A stretch of 64,000 bases of DNA from Polydactylus sextarius (taxonomy: Eukaryota > Chordata > Actinopteri > Polynemidae). A model generated the notes under the pieces. That model worked only from the letters and a program-made list of their open reading frames with translations. It was not told the DNA's origin and did not search any database. The position numbers were made by a program, and so were the translations under genes. Positions 10,361 through 24,059 of the stretch are shown here, one piece after another; the first letter of the stretch is position 1, and every line of letters starts with the position of its first letter. The DNA is taken from positions 10,361,001-10,425,000 of the forward strand of contig CM028923.1 of the NCBI GenBank assembly GCA_016801845.1, read 5' to 3'.

Positions 10361-12539
10361 ATTATTCTATTTAGGTAAATGCTCAAAGTTCTGCAGCGAC
10401 CTGTGATATCCTCCTTAAAAGTCTGTTTGGCCTCCACATCTAAAAGCTGTAATAAGCAGCAGGAGTGAAATTAACCATGTGGCACCATATCTTAACGCAT
10501 CAACAATAGGCACTGATTGCTATGCTACAGGAGAAGGACCAACCACTGTCTTATCAAGTGTTACTTAGAATGTCACAGCCATTAGAGGCAAACACACCCA
10601 AACAAACATACACGCCACATACACATGAGCGCAGTAGTGCGCGTGCGCTGCCACGCGACTACACACCCGTAGTTACTGAGGAGCTTCATTAAGAGCATAT
10701 TTCTGCGTGGTAACCATCTGCTGGCTATCACTTCTGTTGGGCTAATGACTTTAATACGGTTTAATTGCATACATCTTGCTGTATGCCGCACTCACTCCAC
10801 TCCACACAGGTGGCAACACTTCACGCTGAGAGGCCATGAGTGTCTGTGTGAATGAGCGCGTGCGATTTGCATGAGGAAGGGAGAAAAAAAAAAAAAAAAG
10901 AAGATTCAATGTATGTTCGGTCATGGCGAATGCCCAGGGAGACGTAACAAAGGAGTGTGTGGTGTGATGTACAGAGACGTGTGCGTGTACATGTTTGCTG
11001 CAGTGTGTGAAATAGATAATTCTATAAACTGGTGGCAAAAGGGAAAGAGGAGATAACTGAGTGCGTATTGTCAGTGTGTATTTATTTATTGGGGCTAACC
11101 TCCTTCTGTGTGCATGTATGTGTGTGTGTCTGTGGTTATTCAGGCATGAATATCCATTTATCCCACAATACTAACAAACACATTGATCCACCATTACTGT
11201 ATACAGTACTCGACAAAAAAGAAAAGGGAAAAAAAAAACATAATTAGCTCTCCATCTCCTACGCTTGGCGAGGTTTAAAGTGGTTAATGGCTATTGATAG
11301 TGAAGGAAAGCAGATTGTCAATAGAATCGGTGCTAAGGCTCTTTCTTCAAAAAGAGAATGGGATAATGTAATGGTTATATAGACAGCCAAGGCCACTGCC
11401 AAGTGAAATGTATTCACTGTGTATATAGTTATCGTTTTAACCTGCATCTGACCGGGGTGAGCTGATATGTTACAGTCTGTCCTCATCTCTTCATATTCAT
11501 ACACATGGAAATAGAACTGAAGCTGTGCAGTTACCTGGAACAAAACAGGACTGATTAACACCAAAACACCACCTTTGACCAGGAAAGAGTGACTGTGAGT
11601 GTTGAGTTGGATGAAACTATGTTATAAAAACGAATCGCAAAAGAAATATCATTAAGACACTGAAACTATCAGTGGTAATAGTGGCTTTCGCCGGACCGAA
11701 GCGTGAATGCGTAGGCACATATAGACGGAGATAAAACACACAATTAAAGCCCAGTCTGCCTGAGATTCCAAATAGTCTATTTGCTGGCAGAATGAGACAG
11801 TGCTAAGTGAAGTGAGTACATTGAGTGCCCAAAGTGGCACGAGGTGTCTGACTGTCTACTCCCGCCGCGTGTCAACTACAGCTCCCAGCAACAGCGAGCG
11901 AGCTAAAGCCCTGGAGAAATTAATGGGGGAGAGAGAGAGATGACAGGTGTGGTGCTCACAAACATACCAACAAGACACACTTCTGTGGCTAAAAATGGCA
12001 ATCGTCTGTAGTAGCTGTTGTGTTTCTTTGACATGTATCATTACACCTCCGACCTCCTTCAACCGACACATCTACATGAGCACGCGTGCATGCAAATGCA
12101 GCCACATGGCACACGCACACAGACACAGACACACACACAAACACACACACAGACAAACTGTCACCTACGAGCACAAACACTCCAGGTTGCTGCTGGTGGT
12201 AATGGTGTTTTGCAGCACCCTGAGGTGTAATGGGCCCAAGCGCTGCTCTGTCGGGGCCATTAGCTTGCTGTAGTTCGTATAATTACACAAAATGGGCACT
12301 CTGGCAAACAGTGGGTGCTAATGTGGGAGCGGGGCACTGTAGCATGCGGAGCTAAGAGCTGACATAGGACGGCGACGCCAAGATCGCTGGTAAAAAAATC
12401 CCAGCAGATAAAAAAGGCTTAAAGGTTGTGATGTTTCTGTAGATAACGTGGTATTTGTGCTGCTAACGTCAGTTTGATCAGTTTAAATGAGGACGCTCAG
12501 ATGCCTGCGCAGTAAGTATGACACTACAGCAAACTCTTA

Positions 12540-12559
12540 ACTTAGCTTAGCTTAGCTTA
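12540..12559. repeat. (CTTAG)4 pentanucleotide repeat
   Basis: Four consecutive TTAGC/CTTAG units in an otherwise unique context. Confidence 0.85.
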
Positions 12560-15500
12560 GAGGAACGGGGGCTAGAAAAACTATGAAAACTTTTGGGAGG
12601 AGAAAAAAAAAAGTCCGGCTGTGTAAATAAATCTGAACACTTTTCTCATTTGAAATTCATGTATTTCTAACATACTTAATGTGCATTAAGTCAATATCAG
12701 TCCAAGTCTGTGGATAGCAGAAATTATTCATAAAATCCTGAGCTCTGTCATTTATTGAGGGAAAAAAAAAGATAAGGGATGTGGGATGTGGGTAAAAAAA
12801 AAAAAAAAAAAAAACCTTTCAGTAATTTAAACACTGTGGGAGTGTGAATAAGATTAAAACATGAGAGAATGGATGACAGATTGGCTGAAAGCTTTCAGTA
12901 CACATGAAACCATAAGTGTGGGTGTTTGTGTTGAGGTTAACGTTTTGATGCTCCAGCCTCTGCTGATACCTCACGAAAAAGAGTTATTTTAATGTTTTTT
13001 TTTTTTTGTTTTTTTTTTGTATTTTTTTTTTTTATTGAAACTCAAATATAAAAGAGAAGAAACAACTTGGATTTCTTTGCTCTGTCCACAGTTCACTAAG
13101 TTTTAGCCTCTCAACCATTTTCTAGCAGTCAACACTAGCCCAATGACAAGTTCATAACCTTTGGAAAAATGCAGCCAGAAGCAATCTAAGTACTAAAACA
13201 GTTGTCTGTGCTTCTTCTGTGTATTGAAGCATTTACAGTGATATTTCATCCTGCTGGGCTAGTTTCACTTTCCTGCTTGTACAACTCCAAAAGTTCAAGA
13301 GCTGTCAATATTTAACGAGATGCCCCCCTCCGTGCATCAGCTATTTAGCACCAAATTTTTTTTATTTAGTTTTTTTTTTGTGTGTGTGTGTTTGCACTGT
13401 TTCAAAAATGCAAAACTACATCAGAAATGCATGAGCCAATCCCCTGAAATATATTTATATTGTTTGTCTACGCCTGCAGAGATCCGTCTTTGTGTTCTGC
13501 TCCACAAAATAACGGCACCGTGAAACAATTCTTCAGTCGGCGCTCTTACAACGCACGGGGCCCTCCCCCGCCCCCGTGAACAGCAAAAAAAAAAAAAAAA
13601 CAGCATTCGCCAAAATAGAGTAAAAATAGAGTCTTAACAGTTTAACTCCAGCAGCTTTCGCCAACGAGTTCAGAAAGGTTAATGCCACACTAATCAAGAG
13701 TTCACGATCCCTGAAATAACCCACCAGCAGAAGCACCTCGGCTATCGCTTTGACTGCGTATGAGAGCATTTAAATTTTAAATTCAATATTTATGTCTCAG
13801 TTCATGACCCAGCCCATTCCTCAAATCTCCTTTTCTTCTCTTTCTTAAAAAAAAAAAATATCCGTCCTGCTGCTCCCCGCTGCCGCGCTCTGTTTATTCC
13901 TCACAAGTGGATCGATACTGTTTATTTGGCATTTTTGTGTCTTAACCGAGTTGAGCAGCGGTGGGGGCATGCGGCTGGCTTATGGGCTGACGGAGCAACT
14001 CCTGTTATTCTGTTATCTTAGAGCAAAAATAGCCATAAAACTTTTGCTCTTCCTCTCTCTCTCTCTCCCCCTCCCTTCCCTTCTGAACAAACCTCAGCAA
14101 GTCATAATGTCGGTAATGACACTCAGACAACGAGCTAATCACCTCGCACAACATTGTTTTCAGCTGATAAATGCTTCTGGGAAGCACCAAGCGATGAAAA
14201 ACACCACTGCTCAGTTCTACGGCTAATACACAATTGTGTATGTGCACACTCACTTACTTTTTTTTTTTTTTGATCTGTCTTAACGCCGCGCCGTGACTGA
14301 TCACTACCGACTTTCCAAGCAGCTTTGGTCATCAAAAATAATACGCCGCAGTGATTCAGTGCACGAGGCCCACACGAGCCCAAGTTAGCCTTAAAGCGAA
14401 CCGAGGTTTGTCAGTGATGGAGAGCGACGTAGGAGGACGGAGAGCAATGAGAGAAGGATGCCACGAAACAGAAAAAAAAACAAAAACCAAATGAAACAAA
14501 CAAACATAAAAAAGGGCAAGGTGGGGTGGAAGGCTACGTAATTACTTCCATTGTAATAAGTCCTCTTGTTTTTCTATAATTTTTCCCCCATTCTCTTCTC
14601 CTCTTATTTTGGCACAAATAGATTCATGTCACAACAGGCGCGGCACTCAATCAACGGGGTGATTATTAAAAGCTGTTTACTGGGGGTGGCCTTGTCTCAC
14701 TTTCAGCGCTATTGACTGCAGCGCCATCCATCAGACAAGCTGCAAACCCCTGAGAGAGGGAGCAGGGTGGTGGGGGTGGGTGGTTCTGCTTGATACAAGC
14801 TAAGTTTGAGAATAAAGTTCTGCGTGGTGGAGGGTGGAGAGAGGTTGAGGAGGTCCTGTCATGATAAATGGAGGAAACGTATAGAATTAATCAGAGGAGG
14901 AACCAGGCACTTTACTGGACATCGCAAGGTTACGATCGTAGGAGTCAGTTTTTTTTTTTTGATAGAATAAGAAAAAAAAAACTGCTAACACAGAAAAAGT
15001 GTTATGTGTAATTTTTTTTTTTACTTTTTCCTGTAGAGGGCCCTATGGACTGCGTTACTTTCGTTGCTTTGCTCCGCAGAATTTGTGTTGGCAGACTTCA
15101 ACGTCTAGAGTGACCAGATGTCCCGATTAAACAGCGACGTTTCCAATTTTCCAAGCATTTGTCCTGGCGTCCTGACAGGGACACACTTTGTTCTGATAAT
15201 TAGACTGAATGGATTTGTGTTTTGTTTTTTTTCTTTTTGTCTTTTTTTGTTTTGTTTTATTCCCAAAAATAAACTTGTCAAAAGAGATATTTGTGAAGTG
15301 TGCAACCGAGCAAAAAAAAAAAAAAAAAAACAATCATGGGGCGAAAGGGGAGAAACAGGAGGTAGAGGGGTGTGTGCATTTTTCTTCTGTTAGTATATAA
15401 AAGTGTGGCGGGGCGGGGGAGGGGGTTGTATCAAAGCTACAAACTGGTTATCAATGTTACACATGAAGAGAAACAACGCCTCCTCATTGGTGGGGGTACT

Positions 15501-18500
15501 GGCACTTAAACTGTATCTACAGCTTCTCAAAGCACAGACACAGGTCTATGTATAGGCAGACTGGAGCTCATGATGTGATGGGCAATTTTTCTCTTTGTAT
15601 AACATGATGATATTTTGCCATAAACATATTGCTGGAAAAAGTTAATTGCATGTCTAACCAAGTCTTCTGTGTGTGTTTGTGTGTGTGTTTGTTTTTTTCC
15701 CCTTTTACATTTAACCATCACTAAAACAAGGTAGACCTCGTAGCACAGCGCTACACTTCCTGTTTTAATAAGTAAAATGGTTTGGTGATTTCAGCTATGG
15801 AGGTGAGCTTTTTCTATCTAGACTTTGAGGTTTTTATCCTCTCAACTATATATATATATATGATCCCAAATAAACTTGTGTTCCCAGTCATCCTGATTGA
15901 AATAGTGCTGACATTTCCAGAGCACTCTGGTTCCTCTAGAGTACCCTCCTTTCCTTTATTGCTAAGGCTGCCTAACCCAAGGCACTCTCCACACACGTAA
16001 CTGATCTGAGGACAGGTGCTGACATTTGCAAAGGTCCACAGTTTTTCACACGCCATTAATTAAGGTGAAAACAAATCTTTGTCTCACTCTCTTTTCATTC
16101 TGCCGCTCACTATTCTGCCACATCTTTCTTTTGCTGGGGTGGTGGGTGGTGGTGGTGGGGGCTTGGTGACAGTTGAGTTGAGATTTCCATTTACACGGAA
16201 CTAATAGCTTCGCTTTCACGTAAACGCTCGGCCTCACATTAACGATCGCGACGGGGAATCCTCACAAAGGAGGAGGAGGGTGGTTGGCCATTCAGCGGCG
16301 CTCGCTAATGAAATCTCAAGGAAACGGTATTAAACGGTCGAGAAGTTATGCCGGCGAGTAACAACTAACGCTCTCACTTTTTATTGTGAACGGACGAAAA
16401 ATGGAGTGTGTCCTTGTGAGTCTAAGATGTAGAAAGCACGCACCTGACCGTGAACATGAAAATATGTAATAGCAGGAACTAGAATATTAGCTATTTAGCC
16501 CTTTTTAATTACCCTTTCCACTAAATACGGGTCTTTGAGACTGTAAGCGTAAGAGTCGTGTGCTTAATGTGCTGATGTCGTGAAGCGTCGACAAAAAAGA
16601 GTCAGGTGTAGCACGTGTTAGAGGATAAGGCGTGATGAGGCATGTGGCTTTTTTTTTTTTTTTTTAGAAAAAACAAAAACAACAACACAAAAGAACAACT
16701 CTGGATCCAGGTAATGAAAATCAAGGAAAACTGCAGCGTAGCGTTTTGGCCAAGTCCAAAGAATGCGAGCTGAAGCTTTTTCATACACGCTGAATAATCC
16801 GAGAGGGAATGTACAGGCCTGCGGTGCCCCGATGGTGAACCCGGGTAAGCGCAAGGCACAAACATGACTCCAACGTGTCCTTAAACGCAGCATCATCACC
16901 TCTCTGCTTCCTGTCTTTCCCCCTTCCTGTCACTCTGTACAATCTCTGTCTAAAGCAGCAAAAAAAAAAAAAGACCAGAGATGGTGATTTAAAGAATACA
17001 CAGGCTTCATTTGAATAGATTTAAAAGTAAAAGGGTAGAGAAAGAACACCGCGAGGAAAAAAAATGGCAGTTGTGTCACCTGGAATAAAGTAAAAATAGT
17101 CTTTTTATGAAGCTGTCATCTTTAGAGACAAATTGCAAAATGGCAAAACTGCTAAAGCAGCACTGCTTTGCTTCTTTATAGCATACATTACAAGTTGACA
17201 TTTGTGCCAAAACCTGACAAGAACCCTCATCTCTGGGAATTTCTGCCTGCTGGGTTGTGGTTATTACTCGGTTTCAAAATATCACTGGGAAACGTGGTAA
17301 AGTTGATGCATCTGAACTTTTGAGGTGAGGGTTTTTTTTTTGTTTTGTTTTGTTTTCCTTTCTAATTCACAGTGGTCCATTGTTGCCGAATTAGTCAATC
17401 CAGCGGCTCCATGTACATGTATGTAAAGGATTTATCATCTTCATTCAGAGTTAGCTCTGTTGGGTCGTGCTGACTAATGGGAGTGGTGCTGACTATGCTG
17501 CTATTTCCCCCCCAACTCCCCCCACCCCCCAAAAAAACAAAAAACAGCAGTGCAAACACATACCTGCGTAATATCTCTCCGCTCAGCCATTACTTTCCGT
17601 ACAATATGTGTGTGTGTGATTGAAAGTGAATGTGTGTGACAGGTGATGCATGAATGTGTGAATAAAACTGTGTGCGTGCACGTGAGCGAGAGAAAATTGT
17701 TTATGTGCATGTTTATGTCGTCGTGCAACGCTTCAGATGACAGAAGGTGTGTGTGTGTGTGTGTGTGTGTGTTTGTGTGTTTGTGTGGAGTGCGTCTTGG
17801 TGCACACATTAACTTATCCACGCAGTCCAGACCTGCAGTTAGCAGCATTGTGCTAGCTCAAGTGGAACAGTGCAAGGTAGATTGCTTGGGGAGTGCCGCA
17901 CTCCTCCTTGCTTTTCATTTAGCGGCTTAACCGGTCCAATCCCACGGCCGGAGGTGGAGATTCACAGTTACTCTGCTTACTACGTTTGATAACAAAGCAT
18001 GAATTATCCTTTTTTAAATTACTTTCCGCATGCGTTTTTTAATTAAAACTACTAAAGTGAATCAATCATTTGTGTTCCCTCTCAGGACTTGGGAGCATGT
18101 AACTTGCCAGCAGTTTGTCATACGCTGCTGCTCCTCGCCGCTCTTCATTTTACAGTAAAAGGCAATTAGATCACACTTTTCACTACAGTGAGTGACTACA
18201 CTGCAGTGACTGAGCAGATTTAAAGGGTTATGGGTATTAAATTGACCCCAAAAGGAAAACTTGATTTCTTAAAACTCCCAATTTGCATTTATAAGTTTCG
18301 AACTGCAACTTTTTAAAACTAATGTCTCTGCAGCATTCGAGGTATTATAATTTCAAAAGCGGGATATAAGTTATTATTCAAATTACAATGTTAATTTATT
18401 TCAGGGGGTAACTGGGTTCCCAATTCAGCAAAGTATAAATCAATCGAAGCAATAATTTATGACTACGAAACCAAAACAACAAGCTGTTAATGTTGTATTT

Positions 18501-19059
18501 CGCTAACTAGCTGCTATAAGTCTAGTTAGCCTCCAGGCCTGGAGAAATTAGAGTATAGTAATTTGGTGTAATAATAAAGAGATTGATGAGAGCAGCCTGA
18601 AAACCTTTATTGTATTACTGGGAGCGAGTGTTGTTTGTGCGCATGTATCTTCTAGGTCATAAAAGGCTCGAGAGATTTCTCGGAATGAAATTCAATCTCG
18701 CTGCGTTCTGACTCATTCAAGACTCTCTACTGTCAAATATATGTCATCCAAATACCTGTTTCTAAAGCATTTCCTGTATAAACTGTTTTCTTTTAGAAAA
18801 GGTTTTATATCATATTTAATAGCTGCAACTAACAAATACATTCACGCCAGATCAACCTGATGATGATTTTTTTCTTTCATTTACTCATTAATTGGTTTGT
18901 CTCTAAAATGACCAAAAAAAAAGAAAAAAAGAAAATAGTGGAAGACACCTACTGCAGTATCCCAAAGCAAAAAATTATATTTTCTGATTATTAGTTATAT
19001 TCAGAGCAAGAGTCTAGAATGGGAAAATATTCAGTTTCCGATTAAATAGGACACAAATT

Positions 19060-19420
19060 AAATCCCGTCCAAATTAAAATTTGGACTGGATGATCACCAA
19101 AGGGTTTTAATTTATCCTGTGAGAAACATGAACATGTCTCAACCATCATTGTTTCATGCCAATGACTTGAATAGCCAGCAATGTATTTCACTTTAAAAAC
19201 ACAAATGTAAACCTCATCATGGTGCTAAAAGTAAGCATGAGGTATCCGCAAAAAATAGTAGGAGAAATCCTCTGGGGACAAGGAATATATGCAACAAATG
19301 TTAAAGCAATAATAGTGAAAAGTGTTGAGATATTTAACAATGAAACAAAACTGTCAGGGGCTCACCATCGATATGGTTCATCCTCTGAGAACCACTAGTA
19401 ACTGAACCAAACATTCAAGG
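19060..19420 (+). repeat. Dispersed teleost repeat, family B copy 1 (degenerate)
   Basis: This region has several diverged monomers of a repeat I recognise from teleost genomes, marked by TCCTCTGRGGACCATGAA-like words, CAAATGTMAACCTCATSATGGTGCTA and TGTTGAGATATTT. Here they appear as ATCCTGTGAGAAACATGAAC, AAACCTCATCATGGTGCTAA, ATCCTCTGGGGACAAGGAAT and CATCCTCTGAGAACCA. Copies at 20870-21340 and 47880-48660 share these words in the same orientation. The family name is not known to me with certainty. Confidence 0.6.
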
Positions 19421-20869
19421 TGAGGAAAATAAGGACAGTATGACCATGAGGTCCAGTGTGGGGAAAAAAGTCAGAATGAGAGAAGGAAGAAGACAAAATA
19501 AAACAAAGTGAAACGAGCAGAGAAATAAAAAGAAACTAAGCAGCCAGGAATTAGTGACATGACGGAGCCACGAAGAAAGGTAGAAAGAGTATGAAAGGCC
19601 GACATGAGAGGAGAGGGAAGCTGTGAAGGTTGCTGGGTGTAGAACGTGGAGATAAGAGCTGTTCAACAGGCCTTAAGAACCTGGCAGACCCACATTTGAA
19701 CTGTGAAGTTCAGTGGATCAGAGACAGAAATCTCTTGAAATTAAACCACTAAAGCCGAGAGGAGAAGCGAAAAGAAGAAATCTTTACTTTTCTCTTTCCC
19801 CATTGACACTAATCAGCAACAAAAAGTACTTAGTAAATTATATCATACTCTCTGGATCGGTTTCTCTGAAGGCCACGACCCTTCACCACCTAATAAATGT
19901 GCAAATGTCTGCGCATTCTACTTTCTAGGGGCTGTGAATTGAAATTCAAGGTAACACGCAGGTAATTTCAACATACATATATATGAATCCAAACAAACAG
20001 GGCCAGACAAGGCACACACTGACGACATCTGTGTTCCATTAAATGCAGACAAGAGACTTCCGTTGAAGACATAAATAAATAGGCAATGAGATCTCGTTTG
20101 CTGTATACTGGGCAGGGGGAAAATGCCAGGATGACATTTGGATGCATCTATTTATGAGTGTGTGCGTCTGTGTTTGACTGTATGTGTTTTTGGTGAATCC
20201 TGACTCATAATACTGATGGAAGAGACAAAATACTGGCTGACAACAGAGAATTAAAGCAGTAGTCAAAAAAGAAAAAGAGGAGTTTTAATAAAATGTGATA
20301 TAATATTGGAGAAAGAAGAAATTGGAGGATTAGAAATGTTTGTTTTTAATATAATCCTGTTTTAAAAAAAGACCTTGCTCTCTCTCTCTCTGCAGTTGAG
20401 GCCACAATTTGGGAATTCGTGGTCTCCACAAAGTCTTTTCAGCACATATTACCATAGCAGGGCAAGTATTTTCTAAAGTTTCTTACAGTCTCCAAGAGGA
20501 GGGTGAACTCCTGGGGTTTTCTTCATTTAAGACTCTGGAATTCAGAAAAACTAGTGTTAAAAAAAAAAAAGTTTGAACACACTGGGGAGGCTGTGCGCCT
20601 GAGTACATGCTGAAGAACCCGCTGCAGACCTGGCTTTCAATAATTTGTACAACGGCTGAAAAATATTTTAAAACAAGACCAAGAATCAAAAAGGTTTTGC
20701 TGGAGGTTCTGCGAGGCTGTGGTGCTCAGCACTAAACTCTGACATCTGAGTGCTAACACACTAGCTAGTTTGCTCATATTAACTTTATTAGATGATGCTT
20801 AGCTTAGGGGGGAAGTGTGAATGTGTGTATGAAATGTAGTAGCTGTCGAATTGTGTTCCTCATGGTGCC

Positions 20870-21340
20870 ACAAAAAGAAAAAGAAGTAGAGTATCTATCA
20901 TCTGGAGACCAGGAATGTCTGTACAAAAATGTTGTTTTGTCTCAACAGATGTTAGACTATTTCATTGTATTGCTGACTATTTCAACCTGCTGATGAAACA
21001 ACACAAAAAGTCAGATTATCACCACTGTGTTAGGATTCATCCTCTGAGGACCATGAACGTCCATACATAAAGTCATGGCAATCTGTTCAATAGTAGCTGG
21101 GACATTTCACCGAAAAGCCAGTAATCATAACAATATAGTGGTCCTCAAGATGAAGTCTGTAGGGTTCATCCTCTGAGGATCATGAATACCTGATTCTAGG
21201 ACAGTTGATGAGAAAGTGTAGCAGCTGTAACAAGACAATTAAGTGATTTGTCATCACAAAGTTGTACTTTTTGGGTTCACCCTCTGTGATCATGCAGATA
21301 CTGACCCAGCTGCCTTAGAGCTGATGATTCTTACCCACAA
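20870..21340 (+). repeat. Dispersed teleost repeat, family B copy 2
   Basis: The word TTCATCCTCTGAGGACCATG occurs near 21036, TTCATCCTCTGAGGATCATG near 21163 and TTCACCCTCTGTGATCATG near 21277. The spacing of about 115-130 bp shows an internally tandem monomer structure. GTCATGGCAATCTGTTCAATA, a phrase typical of this repeat, lies near 21072. No coding capacity. Confidence 0.65.
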
Positions 21341-22679
21341 TCATTATGATATCTGTGTCCACTGCTGACCTCCCTCCACAAAATATGTCTGCTCTTAGTA
21401 TGCCTGCCTTGTCTTGTTCCAGAATGATAAAACAATGTCCATAAATGCAGTGGTTTCTTTTCTTTAAACCTTTTTTTCTTTAAACGCAAGAGTGGAGACA
21501 CTGTAGCTACACAATGGTCTGCAAGGCTTTTTTTTTTTTTTTCTTGGTGCGTGCATGTAATTCAAAACGCCACAGAAACCCATTTGAAAAAGAAATAAAA
21601 AAAATAAAAAAACTAACCTCAGATTCAATCTGAAAAAGAATCCAACAAAAAGTAACAATCTTATTTGAGCTTGAACTTCAGTGAGTGAAAAGGGGAAAGG
21701 GTGAGAGAGGCTTAGAAGACTATGAAAGTAAAGAGCAGATGAGCAAGTTGATGTCTCATCTTCAAACTCCCGACAGCCTCCAGCGTCTCACTCAGTGGGT
21801 GAATCAGCTTTAATCAGCTGGACTCCATCTAAAACACAGGTTCTTTAGAACTGAAGACATCTAACTGGAGCTGCTTTTGAAGACTTTGTCTGATTTGTTG
21901 AAGTCGCAGACGAGATGGAGCGGAGGGCTTAGATGTCAATGTCAGGAACACACATTATGCATTTTTACTCCCCTTGCATTAGTTATAATTGCATTGGTTG
22001 TTATTGCGCTTAAACTCCAAAATAACCACCCAGTAAAACTCATATGTGCAACATATGAGTCAACAAAGAAAAAACTGTCTGTAGTTGTTCTGTGGGAAGT
22101 CTTACTGTATAAAATAATTCACTAAATGCACAAACCTTGTGTTGTCTGACAGAGGATCAACTTTTGGACATTCTTTTTCTTTCGTTTTTATTTGGAAACC
22201 AGTGATTTATAGCGATGCTTTGCTTTGCTGTGTCCATTGTGAGGCTTTAAGGTCGCTACCTTTAAGCCTCAGCTTTAGTTAATCATGTGTAACGTTGCTC
22301 GGATTAAAATTGCTGTAATTCAAATAGGGCCACACTGTACATGTGCTCCACATATAAAAAAAGAACAGTTTGTTCTTTTTTTCTCCCCGTTTCTCTAAAG
22401 TTGAATATGTTGTGACTTCTCCCGTCTGCCACGCTGATCTTTTCCCTCTGTGGATCTTCTTTTTTTATTCTCTTCATCATGACAAGGAGACTTTTTTCGC
22501 CCTTGGCGCAGCACTTAGTAGTCTGTATGGCGAGCCAGGCCGTCGATAAAATGCTCTTAAATTTGTGTATTTAAGCGAATGTGTGTGCTTGGAGTTCATA
22601 AGGATGATACAGAACAAGTAGGTATTATAAATAAAAACTAAAATTACCACCCGCTGGTTGTATTTCTCCAACCAGTTTA

Positions 22680-23300
22680 AGTTATGGCCAAAACTTTTTG
22701 TGTGCAGTCACAATAACTTTAAACCTTAGATTCTGGCTGTAGTCTGGCAGACATTTAGCATTTTTGGATTCATTTTGGCACAGATTAAGCAAGATAAAGG
22801 CTTTTGGCTTGACTGTGGGGATTTTGGACTCTTTTTTTGGGGCAGTTATGTTTATGTTTTGAGTTACATTATTGGTTTTGGGTTTGCTCTGCCGTTGTTT
22901 TGTTTTCTCTTTTGCACCCCTAATTTGGACCATGTAGAGGCCGTGCATCCTTCCAAAACTTTGCCAAAATTGGGCCAAATTTGAACTGTAATGATTTCGC
23001 TATCGCTGTTGTAACCTTTAGTTGCCAAATTCTCATCAGTTCATTTTCGAGTCTGTGTAAACATTTGTGTAAAACTAGGCAGATTTGCTGTAGGTGGTCT
23101 TGATCCATCAAATTCAAAGGTTGAAAAACATGTTTTGTGAGGTCACAGTGACCTTTGACCTTCAGCCACCAAATCTATTCAGTTCGTTCTTGAGCCCAAA
23201 GCTCAACGTTTGTGACTAATTTGAAAAGATTCCCTCAATGTGCTCTTGAGATATCACATTAACAAAAAAAAAAGGGATGGATGAGCAGACGGGTATATAT
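22680..23300 (+). repeat. Dispersed repeat, family A copy 1, with nuclear-receptor-like motifs
   Basis: The element begins around AAGTTATGGCCAAAACTTTT and ends at a GGGTATATATATCC-like tail. The second copy at 43860-44404 has the same start (TTATGGCCAAAA) and tail (ATATATATCCC). Internal monomers carry CAGTGACCTTTGACCTTC, AATCTATTCAGTTCGTTCTTGAG and CCCTCAATGTGCTCTTGAGATAT, phrases I recognise from a very common teleost repeat. It includes a perfect AGGTCA-CAG-TGACCT palindrome at 23140-23154 and a DR1 (TGACCT-T-TGACCT) at 23149-23161. Confidence 0.7.
23140..23161. promoter_or_regulatory. Perfect ERE-type palindrome overlapping a DR1 nuclear-receptor motif
   Basis: AGGTCA at 23140-23145, spacer CAG, TGACCT at 23149-23154, then T and a second TGACCT at 23156-23161. 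The first two half-sites form the consensus estrogen response element (inverted repeat, 3-bp spacer); the last two form a direct repeat with one spacer, the class bound by RXR/PPAR/HNF4-type receptors. It sits inside a dispersed repeat, so function is unproven. Confidence 0.4.
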
Positions 23301-23958
23301 ATCCTAAAAACATTAGCGCCGACAAAATAGCTGTAGCTGGAGGAAAAATCCACCTACACGTGTAGACACAGGACTGGATATGGATTTTTAAAAAAGTACA
23401 TTTGAAACAACAGAAAGTGGTAAAACACAAAAAGTTAGAAAAGAAGAATAAAAAAAAAGAGCAGACTGGAGCACAGAGCAGCCAAAGATATGAACAGCGA
23501 TAATATTTGTATGTGATGATATTCGACTGTGTTGCTACTGTTAAGAAGCCAGGTCCCCCAGTGAGCTGGCAACCAAAGTCACCTTCTGGCAGCTGTCTAC
23601 TGTCATCTACTAATGCACTCACAACGACTTTTGAACCTCACAGTTAATGACCAGGGAGGTAATGGAGAGGGATGTAGGCCATGAACAGCTCTACAAAAAC
23701 AGTCTGCTGCTTTTAATGTGTAGTTTTTCTTTTTTTTTTTTCCTTCCCCTGCACAAGCAGGAAATACTAATTTACAGACATACTGTAAAGCTTTGTACAG
23801 TGTATATCCATCAGTGTCGCCACCTGGGTATGAAACAGAGCACTGCGTTGTGTCTTTTTACGTGGCGTATATATATTGTATGTCCCAATTCCGATCTGTG
23901 TCTATAACTAACTAACACGATGGTTTTCGGCGCCCCATGTGTGATGAGCACACATTAC

Positions 23959-24054
23959 CTGGAAGTCCCTCTCCTCTAGAATCTCTTTCCTCCACCTCAC
24001 CAGAAAGGCCGCGCACACGTAGAGGTGGAAATGGGAGAAACCTTCTGGTTCAGC
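23959..24054 (-). CDS. tbc1d22a: TBC1D22 coding exon, penultimate ('EPEGFSHFHLYVCAAFLVRW')
   Basis: The exon is 96 nt, exactly 32 codons (phase 0/0), starting GCT and ending CAG. The acceptor is (TC)n-ACCAG|GCT and the donor CAG|GTAATG. It encodes AEPEGFSHFHLYVCAAFLVR followed by WRKEILEERDFQ, the last helices of the TBC domain. LVRWRKEILEERDFQ resembles vertebrate TBC1D22A more than TBC1D22B, where I recall an IKWRKEILDEEDFQ-like version; this is part of the reason for choosing the A paralogue. A symmetric exon such as this could be skipped without a frameshift. Its polypyrimidine tract is a microsatellite (see findings). Confidence 0.96.
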
Positions 24055-24055
24055 C

Positions 24056-24059
<4 letters not shown>

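Larger units (their letters stand above)
4517..23958 (-). other. Last intron of the TBC1D22 gene (19.4 kb)
   Basis: The intron is bounded by GTAATG (donor at 23958) and ...CAACAG (acceptor at 4517). No nested gene is recognised on either strand; open frames are at most about 120 codons and low-complexity. It contains the palindromic element (5401-5670), CA/TG microsatellites (6121-6316), a tandem 0.3-kb repeat (6690-7310), a (GA)n run (8195-8222), a tandem 0.45-kb repeat (9220-10360), dispersed family B copies (about 19060-19420 and 20870-21340) and family A (22680-23300). Poly-A/T runs occur at 7726-7756, 12796-12814 and elsewhere. Stretches such as 10400-12500, 14400-17300 and 17900-18900 show only unique AT-rich DNA with short simple repeats. 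Unique-looking blocks at 14090-14225 and 14620-14740 are noted as possible conserved noncoding DNA. Confidence 0.8.
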
